Positions 17,575-26,099 of a DNA stretch of 64,000 nt are shown one piece after another. The notes beneath the pieces are model-generated. The model did not search any database. It was not told the DNA's origin and worked only from the letters and a program-made list of their open reading frames with translations. Both the position numbers and the translations under genes were made by a program. The stretch lies in contig NZ_FOFB01000004.1 of assembly GCF_900110645.1 (NCBI RefSeq), positions 124,001-188,000 of the forward strand, in the 5' to 3' direction. Within the stretch, counting starts at the first letter, position 1; each line of letters opens with the position of its first letter. Source of the DNA: Neolewinella agarilytica (lineage in GTDB: Bacteria; Bacteroidota; Bacteroidia; Chitinophagales; Saprospiraceae).

Positions 17575-18972
17575 TTATTTAGTATTTGTTTCGTTATCTC
17601 CTTTGGTAAAGGTGAAGCCAGTATCGATGGAAACGTCAGGGTGAGCCTCAGAAAATGCCCTGACGGCATCCGGGCTGACTTTTGTTTGCCACAGATAAAG
17701 GCGCTTGAGTGCCGGATAGCTGGCCAGGTGCTCGAAAATACGATCATCTACCTCCGTACCGTACAAATTGAGCGATTCCAGATGCCGAAGTCCCTTAAGG
17801 CGCTCTACCGTCTTAGGGCTTACAGCGGTGCCGTTGAGGCGAAGGCGGTTCAGGTTGGGGAAGCGGGCCAGTGGCTCCAGCTGAGCGTCGTCAAAGGGTA
17901 AGCGGTCCAGACTGAGATAGCTGATCTGTTCGGGGGCTATCTCCGCTAATTTCATCAGGGCTGAAGGTTCGAGTTGCTTGCCGGGCGTTGGCTTTGCCTC
18001 GAGGGCAGGGCCAGCAGGGTTAAGCGGGCTAACGGACCAGTGAAGTTCTCGCAGTTTGTCCAGGTTTTGGGCGCTCACCGCAGGTGCATGGAGGGTCTCT
18101 ACGAAGAGCCGTGGACGCAAGTCGAGGCCGTAATCACGCAGTAATAGCTCTTTAATTTCTTCCGGTGTGTCTCTTGGGTCCAGTACAGCAAGTGTATCTG
18201 CTCCCTGCTCAATCCAGTATCGTAGTAGTGCTATCGTTGCATAATCAAAGCCATCTCCCTGCGGAGGCATGCTCTTCACGTTCTCTTTGGGCAGGGTTAT
18301 TCGTTTCATCCAGCTACTGGCCATCGGACTTCCCGCTTTCACCGCCGGGCCACCGTCTCCGCCCCGAAAAATGAAGTGGGGCTCGTCCATCCGAAGATCA
18401 CCGTTTTGCTTGCCAGCGTTGTGGCAGCGAACACAGGATTTATTGAGCGCTGGCTGAAGGAAACTGGCGTAAAGGTTTATGCTGTCAGTGTTAACCCGAG
18501 TCCAGTCTTTTACGGCAGAACTGTCCGGCGCATGACCGGCAATTTTTTGAATGGCCACCGGAGCATGCTCAAACAGGTAGGTCTCCCCGTGCGTAAGGTT
18601 CCCGCCCTGATGGCCGGCTAAGCCCAGAAGCCCTGCCACCAAAACGCCAAAATATTTGGCGGTCTTCCCTCCTTTCCGGGTCAGGAAAACACCACTCACC
18701 GCTAAGATGGCTACGCTGATACCCAGCCAACGGTGCCACCAGAGCGTGTCTCCGCCACCACTCTCATTAGCTAACAACCAGCCGCATCCGGCAGCCGCTA
18801 CGGCTGCTGCTGCGCCTGCCACCCAGCTGATCCGGATGGCGGGCCGCAACTTATCTCCCGGCCAGAATTCCATTAAAACCGCTAACAGCAGAAAGCCAAT
18901 GGGTAAGTGAACCAGAATGGGGTGGAAGCGACCAACAAAAAGGCCGAAATCAGATAGTAGAATGGTTGGCAT
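17575..18972 (-). CDS. Membrane protein fusing DUF2231-like helices, planctomycete-type cytochrome c and LRRs
   Basis: 465 residues. Residues 10-120 contain four hydrophobic helices resembling the DUF2231 membrane domain (FHPILVHLPIGFLLLAVLM). A haem-c motif CVRCH at 180-184, followed by GDLRMDEPHFIFRGG and PPQGDGFDYATIALLRYWI, is the PSCyt1 / planctomycete cytochrome C domain. Residues about 300-450 hold leucine-rich repeats (NLNRLRLNGTAVSPKTVERL, HLESLNLYGTEVDDRIFEHL, ALKRLYLWQTKVSPDAVRAF). ATG 18972 starts right before the first helix; an upstream start at 19098 was rejected. First gene of a two-gene operon with the beta-propeller protein. Confidence 0.85.
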   Translation of the reverse strand: MPTILLSDFGLFVGRFHPILVHLPIGFLLLAVLMEFWPGDKLRPAIRISWVAGAAAAVAAAGCGWLLANESGGGDTLWWHRWLGISVAILAVSGVFLTRKGGKTAKYFGVLVAGLLGLAGHQGGNLTHGETYLFEHAPVAIQKIAGHAPDSSAVKDWTRVNTDSINLYASFLQPALNKSCVRCHNAGKQNGDLRMDEPHFIFRGGDGGPAVKAGSPMASSWMKRITLPKENVKSMPPQGDGFDYATIALLRYWIEQGADTLAVLDPRDTPEEIKELLLRDYGLDLRPRLFVETLHAPAVSAQNLDKLRELHWSVSPLNPAGPALEAKPTPGKQLEPSALMKLAEIAPEQISYLSLDRLPFDDAQLEPLARFPNLNRLRLNGTAVSPKTVERLKGLRHLESLNLYGTEVDDRIFEHLASYPALKRLYLWQTKVSPDAVRAFSEAHPDVSIDTGFTFTKGDNETNTK

Positions 18973-19280
18973 GTCTAGGATATGGAAGGCAAAATAGTAA
19001 AAAAGAAGAAGAGTATCTGTCTTTTGATCTGAATGAAAGTAGCCAATCAAAACCGTCTTCGAGCAAAGAAACCGGCAAGGATATACTGATTTGACCAATA
19101 GTGGTATAAACTAGGTTATTCCCGTAGCCCGACCAATCAATAAGCCGCAAAACTGACCCCGTAGTGCCTGAAAGTGAGTTGTTGTTGCTGATGCTTTGGC
19201 CTGGATTAATTTTAAACAAATAGTAATTAGTTTGTCCTTTTTAACCATATTTGCGGCAACAGCAGTTGATACAAACTTTT

Positions 19281-21080
19281 ATGACCCAGGAACTGGCAAA
19301 GTCTGCCCTGAAGAAATATTTTGGCTACGACGACTTCCGTCCGTTGCAGCTCAAGATCATCGAGGGAGTGTTTCGCGGGGAAGACGGCATCGTTCTGATG
19401 CCTACCGGTGGCGGCAAATCGATGTGCTTCCAGATTCCTGCCGTAACGATGACCGGAACGGTAGTGGTTGTCAGCCCCCTCATCTCTCTGATGAAAGATC
19501 AGGTAGACGGACTCCGGGCCGTTGGTATCCGGGCGGCCTACCTCAACTCCAGTCAGACAGGTACCGAAAGTCTTGCCGTGGAAACGGCCTATGAAAGCGG
19601 AGAGCTGCACCTGCTCTACGTTTCTCCCGAAAAACTGCTTTCTCAAGGCTTTTTTACCTTCCTGAAACGCCGGAAGATCTGCCTCTTCGCCATCGACGAA
19701 GCTCACTGTATCTCTGCCTGGGGCCATGACTTCCGTCCGGAATATACCCGCCTGAAGGGCCTGAAGACGGCCTTCCCCGAAACGCCCGTGCTGGCGCTTA
19801 CGGCTACTGCTGACCGCCTCACGCGCAAGGATATGGCCGAACAATTAGGCATCCCTTCTGCTGAGCAGCACATCTCTTCCTTCAACCGGCCAAACCTCAG
19901 CCTCGCCGTCCGTCCCGGCCTGAAGCGCCGCGAGCAGATCATCAACTTCCTCCGTGAGCGCCCCAATGAAGCAGGCATCGTTTACTGCCTGAGCCGCAAA
20001 CAGACCGAAAAAATGGCCGATAACCTGCGGGCAGCTGGTTACAATGCCGAAGCCTATCACGCTGGGCTGCCAGCAGCTCGCCGGGCGGAAGTGCAGTCAG
20101 ATTTTATCAACGACAAGACCCTCATCGTCTGCGCTACCATCGCCTTTGGCATGGGTATCGATAAAAGCAACGTCCGCTGGGTCATCCACTACACTTTGCC
20201 TAAAAACCTGGAAAACTACTACCAGGAAATTGGTCGGGCCGGTCGCGATGGCGCCAAAGCCGATACGCTGCTCTTCTACTCCTACAATGATTACCTGACG
20301 CTGAAGGACATGATCAGTGGTAACCCCAACTCCGAGTTGCAGGTCGCCAAGCTCGACCGCATGAAGGAATACGCCGAAAGCATGGCCTGCCGCCGGCGGA
20401 TTTTACTTAACTACTTCAGCGAAGACCACGCCGAAGACTGCGGGAACTGCGATGTATGTGCTAACCCTCCTGAACGATTTGACGGAACCATCCTGGCGCA
20501 AAAGGCGCTCAGCGCCGTTGCCCGCCTGAAGGAAAGTGTTGGTGCCGGTATGGCCATTGATGTGCTGCGCGGCTCCGCCCGCGCCGACCTCCGCAGTCGT
20601 GGCTACGATCAGGTGAAAACCTACGGCGCCGGACGAGACATCTCCGCCTTCGACTGGAACCAATACTTCAACCAACTCATCAGCCTGGGCTATCTCTACG
20701 TCGCTCACGAAGACTATAATAAGGTGAAGCTGACCCCCGCCGCCCGCCGGGTCCTCTTCGAGAAAGAAACCGTGGAGTTGGTGAAGATGACCACCATTAA
20801 AAAACGCCGCGAAGCGGCGGGCGCGAAGACCCGAAAGTTTGCCGAAACCAAACGGGAGAATATGAGCCTCTTCGATAAACTACGACAGGTCCGCAAAGAT
20901 CTTGCCCGGGAGTTCGGCATCCCACCTTACCTCGTTTTCAATGATGCCACCCTCCACGAAATGGTGGATCAACGCCCGGTCACCGACGCTGAAATGGGCC
21001 GCATCAGCGGAGTAGGGGAGCGGAAGCTCCACCGCTTTGGGGATCGGTTTATAGCGGTGATTAAAGCAGAAGGTGCATGA
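19281..21080 (+). CDS. recQ: ATP-dependent DNA helicase RecQ
   Basis: 599 residues, the usual length for bacterial RecQ. It unwinds DNA 3'-5' in recombination and fork repair. Walker A is MPTGGGKSM at residues 40-48, the DEAH box is AIDEAHCISAWGHDFRP, and motif VI is QEIGRAGRDG. The zinc-binding RQC region has CRRRILLNYF and CGNCDVC. An HRDC domain occupies the C-terminal 80 residues (LFDKLRQVRKDLAREFGIPP). ATG 19281 was chosen over 19251 because it gives the standard N-terminus MTQELAKSALKKYFGYDDFR. Flanked by unrelated genes. Confidence 0.96.
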   Translation: MTQELAKSALKKYFGYDDFRPLQLKIIEGVFRGEDGIVLMPTGGGKSMCFQIPAVTMTGTVVVVSPLISLMKDQVDGLRAVGIRAAYLNSSQTGTESLAVETAYESGELHLLYVSPEKLLSQGFFTFLKRRKICLFAIDEAHCISAWGHDFRPEYTRLKGLKTAFPETPVLALTATADRLTRKDMAEQLGIPSAEQHISSFNRPNLSLAVRPGLKRREQIINFLRERPNEAGIVYCLSRKQTEKMADNLRAAGYNAEAYHAGLPAARRAEVQSDFINDKTLIVCATIAFGMGIDKSNVRWVIHYTLPKNLENYYQEIGRAGRDGAKADTLLFYSYNDYLTLKDMISGNPNSELQVAKLDRMKEYAESMACRRRILLNYFSEDHAEDCGNCDVCANPPERFDGTILAQKALSAVARLKESVGAGMAIDVLRGSARADLRSRGYDQVKTYGAGRDISAFDWNQYFNQLISLGYLYVAHEDYNKVKLTPAARRVLFEKETVELVKMTTIKKRREAAGAKTRKFAETKRENMSLFDKLRQVRKDLAREFGIPPYLVFNDATLHEMVDQRPVTDAEMGRISGVGERKLHRFGDRFIAVIKAEGA

Positions 21081-21243
21081 CCGGATAGGAGAGGAAAAAC
21101 GTTGAGCAGGTTGGGCATTATCAAATATTGTCAGAGGCTGCACTCCCCAATTAGTGGACTTATTTCAGTGTTTTTCAGCTCTGATTATTTACTCCATTAG
21201 GTGATGTCAAAGAGTGAGACCGATACTTCTACCATGTTTTGGT

Positions 21244-21251
21244 TAAGTTTG
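21244..21251 (+). promoter_or_regulatory. Candidate -7 promoter box for the seven-gene exported-protein cluster
   Basis: TAAGTTTG fits TAnnTTTG and lies 22 bases before the first ATG (21273). No -33 TTG at the expected place. It is the only such box seen ahead of the cluster. Confidence 0.35.
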
Positions 21252-21272
21252 CAACCCTGTTAACTTAAAGAT

Positions 21273-21734
21273 ATGAAATTGTTTAGATCCCTGATTTTCG
21301 TTACCTGCTTGTGTTTTGGGGCAATTGTTTGCGCTCAATCCTCTACTGGAGAGGTTCGATATGTTTCAAGTCCGGAAAAAGGAATTATCGTTCTTGAAGC
21401 TAATGGATACGGTAAAAAAAAGGCTGTCGCCTTTGAGGACGCTACCGTCAAATCTTTCAAAGTATTACTGAAGTCCGGAATTCCGGGATCAAGTCAATAT
21501 TTGCCACTACTTGGTGCAAACGCTCATCAGGTTTACGCGGGAAAAACGGATTTTTTCGAGCAGTTTTTTGCTGACAAAACCTACCTCGAATTTTTAGTGG
21601 ATCAACGTAGAGGAAATTTTAGCCGCCGGGCGAGAAAAACCGACCCTAACGTAAAGGTAAGGCTGGCCATCAACGTTCCCTCACTGCGGCGGTACCTGGA
21701 AGGTGCAGGAGCACTAAGAAAATTTGGCCTTTAA
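21273..21734 (+). CDS. Exported LPP20/FlgT-N-like small protein, first gene of envelope cluster
   Basis: 153 residues with a signal peptide (residues 1-22, ending IVCAQ). The mature part has the pattern IIVLEANGYGKKKAVAFEDA followed by SFKVLLKSGIPGS and ends LRRYLEGAGALRKFGL. The 'glycine-rich strand, then helix of an alanine/aspartate pattern' resembles LPP20 / FlgT N-terminal domains and similar small proteins of Bacteroidota. No catalytic residues. First of seven closely packed genes, all with signal peptides. Function unknown; a structural or chaperone role in an outer-membrane complex is an inference. Confidence 0.65.
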   Translation: MKLFRSLIFVTCLCFGAIVCAQSSTGEVRYVSSPEKGIIVLEANGYGKKKAVAFEDATVKSFKVLLKSGIPGSSQYLPLLGANAHQVYAGKTDFFEQFFADKTYLEFLVDQRRGNFSRRARKTDPNVKVRLAINVPSLRRYLEGAGALRKFGL

Positions 21735-21744
21735 AATATTGATT

Positions 21745-22611
21745 ATGAGATTGTTTTCTATCTTCCTGATAATGCTGTGGGGAGTAAGCCTTGCAGCACA
21801 GGAAAATACTCAAACGGTTCAGCCGACCATTATGGTAATACCGTTTGCTAAAGAAGATGAGCAGTTACGCACTGCTTTAGAAAAGAATGAAGCACTACGC
21901 ATTGCTGTGTCTAAAGTAAAAGAGGGCTTTGACGACCGGGGGTATAGCACTATTGACTTTCGGTCAAAACTCAATCAATTGGGCAACGATCAGGTTATGG
22001 AATCTGACAACGTCACTTCTCTTAAGCAAATGGTGATCGAGCTTTCAGGTGCCGACATTTTCGTGGAAGTGGAAGTACAGAAAAACCGGAGCAGCTCCGG
22101 TAACTCTGTCGCAGTGGTCTTATCCGCTTATGACGCGTATTCCAGCGAATCACTGGCTAACAAAGTTGGTACATCTCCCAAGTTCTATTCGGAAGACTAT
22201 GCAAAACTAACTACCCGAGCTCTCGGGGATAACGTCGAGGAACTGCTGAATACGATCCAACTCAAGTTTGACGATATTGTCGCTAATGGCCGTACGATAA
22301 CGATGAATATCGGCTTCTCTCAAGCCTCCGAATACGATATGGATTCCGAGGTTGGGGTTGACGAAGACTTGCTTTCCGACGTCATCGAAGACTGGCTTTA
22401 TGATAATTCTTTCGGCAACTACTATCACCTTCAGGGTATTACCGCTACCAAAATGATTGTAGATGCTTTTAAAGTCCCGCTCCGGGACGACAAAGGCCGC
22501 AATTTTCGGGTGTCACGGCTAGCCAGCCAGTTTCGTAAGGATTTCAGCGAATTAGGACTGGAGATAACCCGGGATGTTCAGGGTAATCGCATTTTTCTCA
22601 CCATTAATTAA
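21745..22611 (+). CDS. DUF6175-like exported protein
   Basis: 288 residues with signal peptide MRLFSIFLIMLWGVSLAAQ; ATG 21745 replaces an upstream TTG (21724) that would overlap the previous gene. The mature N-terminus (TIMVIPFAKEDEQL, then VKEGFDDRGYSTIDFRSKLN, then LKQMVIELSGADIFVEVEV) has the layout of CsgG-like domains: a strand, a helix and a 'which regulator am I' loop, then a second strand. The protein looks like the Bacteroidota DUF6175 family. The C-terminal 100 residues (NIGFSQASEYDMDSEVGVD) form a separate domain. Ten bases after the previous stop, so clearly co-transcribed. Confidence 0.7.
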   Translation: MRLFSIFLIMLWGVSLAAQENTQTVQPTIMVIPFAKEDEQLRTALEKNEALRIAVSKVKEGFDDRGYSTIDFRSKLNQLGNDQVMESDNVTSLKQMVIELSGADIFVEVEVQKNRSSSGNSVAVVLSAYDAYSSESLANKVGTSPKFYSEDYAKLTTRALGDNVEELLNTIQLKFDDIVANGRTITMNIGFSQASEYDMDSEVGVDEDLLSDVIEDWLYDNSFGNYYHLQGITATKMIVDAFKVPLRDDKGRNFRVSRLASQFRKDFSELGLEITRDVQGNRIFLTIN

Positions 22612-22616
22612 GACTC

Positions 22617-23489
22617 ATGCGTTTTTTTTTACTATTGGGTTGCTTTATGCTGGGAGGCATTAGCCTGTTGGCACAATCTACCTCGGTAGTCGTGCTTAGC
22701 GCTACTAAGGATGCAACCGGCCTGGTCAACGATCTAAGGTTACGTAGCGAGTTGCAAGCGCAGATAGACCAGGTGCTTGCGGCAAATACGTATGGCTCTC
22801 TCGGTTGTCGGTTACAATTGTTTCCCGCGTCCAGCCAACGGATTAGCGGCATGGCTAAAGTGTCCATTACTAAGTATGAATTTTCATTGTCCTTTACAGA
22901 TTATGTGCTCGACTTACCGGTTGGGGAATTAATTACGGGTACAGTGAGTGGCAATGGGGGAAATGATCAGGAAGCGACCACCAATGCACTGAAAAAAATC
23001 TGCAAGACCTATCTCTCCCGGGAAAAACTTCAGAGCGTAATCCGTAAGCATCAAGCGCTATTACCTGCGTGTGATGACTTAGTGTCTCGTCTAAAGAAAC
23101 TCAATGATACAGGGCATCAAACGGAGGTACTGGCGGTGTATACCCAGCTTTCTGACGGTGATAAATGCTCCGTTGAAATGGAGAGCCTGGTGAGCAGCAT
23201 ATATACCCAGCAGCAGGCGGCTGATTGTCGCCAGATGATCATCCGCGCGAAAGCGGAGGTGGTGGCTGGGAACATGCGGCGCGCTGCACAACTGCTGGCA
23301 AGGGTAGATCCTACTTTAGAATGTGCTGATCAGGCCGAGGCTCTTTTGGACGAACTCATGACGAAGGAGGGCCCCCGCAGTAGCTTGGAATGGTATAATA
23401 CTGCCCATCGAAGTCGTAACATTTCCCCGGCCGTACGCCGCAGGATCATTTCCAATTTAGTGCTTGAATATGCTTACAACAATTATTAG
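22617..23489 (+). CDS. Exported protein of unknown function with C-terminal helical repeats
   Basis: 290 residues, signal peptide MRFFLLLGCFMLGGISLLAQ. Residues 20-130 contain strands and a helix (VVVLSATKDATGLVNDLRL, ELITGTVSGNGGNDQEATTN) again reminiscent of LPP20/CsgG-type folds. Residues 150-290 are helical and TPR-like, with cysteines in LLPACDDL, DKCSVEME, ADCRQM and LECADQ that may pair as disulfides in the periplasm. Not recognised as a named family. It starts five bases after the DUF6175-like gene and its 3' end overlaps the next gene by 20 bases. Confidence 0.6.
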   Translation: MRFFLLLGCFMLGGISLLAQSTSVVVLSATKDATGLVNDLRLRSELQAQIDQVLAANTYGSLGCRLQLFPASSQRISGMAKVSITKYEFSLSFTDYVLDLPVGELITGTVSGNGGNDQEATTNALKKICKTYLSREKLQSVIRKHQALLPACDDLVSRLKKLNDTGHQTEVLAVYTQLSDGDKCSVEMESLVSSIYTQQQAADCRQMIIRAKAEVVAGNMRRAAQLLARVDPTLECADQAEALLDELMTKEGPRSSLEWYNTAHRSRNISPAVRRRIISNLVLEYAYNNY

Positions 23490-24255
23490 ACTGGGGGGCG
23501 CACTATTGTGCCTGTTCTTCACTCAAACGCTCCATGCCCAACGTGTAAATGTTTCGGTGGAGCCCATTGAACATTTTGATCCTTATTTCGAAGATTTAGC
23601 CGAAGAGATTGAAGACTTTGTCTCTCGTCAGCTAACGAAAAACAAAGCGCTTCGCCTCGTGGAGCGGGCGAATTTTGCGGGTATTATAGATGAACAGGAG
23701 CGGCAAAAAAACGAAGGCTTTATTGATGGTGAGGTCGTTGAACAAGGCAAGATGGCAGGCGCAAGCCTGTTGGTACGTTTTAAGTATAATGAGTTAGACG
23801 CTGATCTTCGGTTACAGGTTGTTGATATCACTAATGGTGAAATTCTGTGTACGAGTAATTACCCGACGAAAACCAACTCCGATAACGATCTGCCTTTAGT
23901 AGTATGGGGAGAGCTTACCGCTAACCTGGAAAGCTGCTTTAAACAATACAAGGCACCTGCGTCCGCGCCGCTTCAAGTGATTGAGTTGCTACCATCAGAT
24001 GGAAGAAAGGCTCACTTGCTGGTGTATTCAAAAGACACCCGTAGCGTTAAGCCAGGAACCCGGCTTTCCATTTATACCATTACGAAAAAACGGGTTGGGG
24101 ATCAGGAGGTCGACTACCCAACGGTAATTGGAGAACTGGTGGTAAAAGAAATCGAGAATAAAAATTTTCTCAATGGCGAAGTGTTGAAAGGCAGCGATGC
24201 CATTCGATTGCAGTTAAAGGAAGAAAGTGAAATATATGCAAAGCTCTTTGAATAG
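23470..24255 (+). CDS. CsgG-like outer-membrane assembly protein
   Basis: 261 residues, signal peptide MLTTIIRLGGALLCLFFTQT to HAQ. CsgG features: EIEDFVSRQLTKNKALRLVE, then RANFAGIIDEQERQKNEGFI, then EQGKMAGASLLVRFKYNE, the typical 'regulator-binding / membership of oligomer' order. The C-terminal 90 residues (KPGTRLSIYTITKKRVGDQE, TVIGELVVKEI) look like the FlgT C-terminal domain. CsgG proteins form nonameric secretion pores in curli systems, but this one lacks an obvious lipobox Cys and no curlin repeats are nearby. ATG 23470 lies within the end of the upstream gene. A dispersed GC-rich motif copy (23952-23970) lies in frame, encoding APASAP. Confidence 0.75.
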   Translation: MLTTIIRLGGALLCLFFTQTLHAQRVNVSVEPIEHFDPYFEDLAEEIEDFVSRQLTKNKALRLVERANFAGIIDEQERQKNEGFIDGEVVEQGKMAGASLLVRFKYNELDADLRLQVVDITNGEILCTSNYPTKTNSDNDLPLVVWGELTANLESCFKQYKAPASAPLQVIELLPSDGRKAHLLVYSKDTRSVKPGTRLSIYTITKKRVGDQEVDYPTVIGELVVKEIENKNFLNGEVLKGSDAIRLQLKEESEIYAKLFE

Positions 24256-25126
24256 ATTTGGGGTGATTATATTCCTGGTAACGGGAGTTGCCTTTTCCTG
24301 CTTAGCTCAAAACCTGAATCTTGAGTTGGACATTCGGGGGCGACCATTTCAGGCTAATGTTGCCGTGATGCCATCAACGGGGGCTGAATCGGTGCCGTGG
24401 GAATTCGAAGAACAATTTAATGCTTTTATCAGTAACACAGTACGCGAAACACCTGGAGTAGGTAAAGTATTTACTCCAATGGAGATTGCCCGGTACAAAT
24501 TTGGAGCAAGATCAACTCCGTGGATGCGCCGCTACCTTGAAAGCCGGCATTATATGATACGGAGTTACGTTGAAGGTGGCGTAATTGTCAAAAATTCACG
24601 TGGTAATGAAGTCCTGCGCTTCCTGAGTTTTCAAGTCTCCATTATAAATATTGCTACTTCGCAGGTGGAAAAAGTTATACGAATCCAGTGTGATTCTAAA
24701 CGCTTTTTTGAGCATTCTAAAAAGCTTAAAGCGAGCAAATACCCGGGAATGGACCTCTACAAGTTTTCGATGGTGGAACACGGAAGGGAACTCCTGAAAA
24801 AGCAACTTGCGCGGTTTTTTTATAATATCGAACCGGTAGAAGAGTGGAGCCTGGAAGGAAAAGATAAAGGCTTCATTACGAAGTGGCGGGGAGCGGCAAA
24901 CAAGGATTTGCAAAAACTTGTCGATGTAGTTGCCTTGCGCGGTACTATCAATACTCCAATTGGTCCGGTTTACGATTTCATCAATCTTGGAAGCGCGAGG
25001 TATTTCCCAGAGAAGGCAGCTTTGGGCAAACCCTACTATCGATTTATTTCCGGGCGTGCCCGAGCTGAAAAAGCCTTGGGTTTGGGGATGAAAATTTATA
25101 TTTTTCCCGACCACACCTTATTGTGA
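24236..25126 (+). CDS. Exported protein with divergent CsgG-like N-terminal domain
   Basis: 296 residues; ATG 24236 gives a signal peptide (NRFGVIIFLVTGVAFSCLAQ), and a GTG nine bases upstream is possible. The mature N-terminus (ANVAVMPSTGAESVPWEFEE, then FNAFISNTVRETPGVGKVFT, then SYVEGGVIVKNSRGNEVLRF) follows the CsgG-domain layout but with little sequence conservation. The C-terminal half (LQKLVDVVALRGTINTPIGP) is unassigned. It overlaps the previous gene by 20 bases and ends in a GTGA overlap with the next possible start, so translation is probably coupled. Confidence 0.6.
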   Translation: MQSSLNRFGVIIFLVTGVAFSCLAQNLNLELDIRGRPFQANVAVMPSTGAESVPWEFEEQFNAFISNTVRETPGVGKVFTPMEIARYKFGARSTPWMRRYLESRHYMIRSYVEGGVIVKNSRGNEVLRFLSFQVSIINIATSQVEKVIRIQCDSKRFFEHSKKLKASKYPGMDLYKFSMVEHGRELLKKQLARFFYNIEPVEEWSLEGKDKGFITKWRGAANKDLQKLVDVVALRGTINTPIGPVYDFINLGSARYFPEKAALGKPYYRFISGRARAEKALGLGMKIYIFPDHTLL

Positions 25127-25155
25127 TTGCTATCTCACCATTTTTCCTCCAACGG

Positions 25156-26094
25156 ATGAAATTCCCCCTCTGTATGTCAATTATGAGACCAGCCAATCTG
25201 CTGTTTATTGCTTTTCTGACATTATTCAACAGTTGTTTAGCTGCTCAGACTCTCGCACCAGTTAACGTCGTACTTGTACCGGATACCCGCGAGACCTACG
25301 GAGAGCGGGTCATTTTTGCTTCCATCCTTGCTACTATCAGTAATAGTAGTGCGCTTTATCATCAGGTAGAACGGGAAGAATATGATGCGATTCAGAAGGA
25401 AAGACAAGAAGCCTCCAGGCTAAAGGATGACCCATACATAGCTACGGTACTGAAAGGAGCTGCCGTAGCGGTGGAGTTTACCTTGATCGAGTACACAGAA
25501 ATATGGGACTCTATTGCCGTTCCCGAAGTCGTATACAGCAGACCGTGGGATTATTCCCTGACCATTCAGACCGCCTTCGAACTAAAGGTGGTTGACATTG
25601 CTTCCTCAGAAATACTGGATAGTAAGCGCTTTATCGTAAAGGGAACCCCCTCCAAGATAAAAAAGCCATTTGTCGAGATGCAGAAACACTTCATGCGGAT
25701 AAACTGCCTGGGGTATGTGCGGAGAGGCGTGAATAATGCAACAAAGCGATTTTTATTAAAAACGATTTCTCCCGCGATTCCTATGCTCCGGTTTTATAAC
25801 AGTAAGGGAGCTAATCATGTCTGGATTGCCGGGGGCAAAGGAGCTGCTTACCCTGGGGGAACCAAATTGCGCCTTATCCGTGAATCGAACATTATGGTTA
25901 ACGGAGAAGCTGTATTACGGCAGGAAACCGTAGGTGAAGCGGTGGTAAAGAAAAACAATTCTCAATATTCGTATTGCTTGGTGACAAAACTGAAAGCTGG
26001 TATAGATGAATCAGTACTCGCACCTTATGTAATCCCTTCTCCTCAAAATGAGGTTCCACTCGTTTGGCTTGAAAAGCCTGCCGTTCCTAAATAA
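25156..26094 (+). CDS. Exported CsgG-like protein with FlgT-C-like tail
   Basis: 312 residues from ATG 25156. Alternative starts are GTG 25123 (overlapping the previous stop) and ATG 25183, which would leave the cleanest signal peptide (RPANLLFIAFLTLFNSCLAA). Mature N-terminus: VNVVLVPDTRETYGERVIFA, YHQVEREEYDAIQKERQEAS and VLKGAAVAVEFTLIEYTE match the order of CsgG elements. Near the C-terminus GGKGAAYPGGTKLRLIRES and ETVGEAVVKKNNSQYSYCLV resemble the FlgT-C barrel seen in the gene at 23470. It is thus a second two-domain protein of the same design in the cluster. Function unknown. Confidence 0.6.
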   Translation: MKFPLCMSIMRPANLLFIAFLTLFNSCLAAQTLAPVNVVLVPDTRETYGERVIFASILATISNSSALYHQVEREEYDAIQKERQEASRLKDDPYIATVLKGAAVAVEFTLIEYTEIWDSIAVPEVVYSRPWDYSLTIQTAFELKVVDIASSEILDSKRFIVKGTPSKIKKPFVEMQKHFMRINCLGYVRRGVNNATKRFLLKTISPAIPMLRFYNSKGANHVWIAGGKGAAYPGGTKLRLIRESNIMVNGEAVLRQETVGEAVVKKNNSQYSYCLVTKLKAGIDESVLAPYVIPSPQNEVPLVWLEKPAVPK

Positions 26095-26099
26095 CGTTT

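Noticed and set aside
23470-24255. Curli secretion system
   Set aside because: Although the protein is CsgG-like, no curlin-type repeats, CsgE/CsgF or CsgD-like genes are present; the cluster is reported as an uncharacterised set instead.
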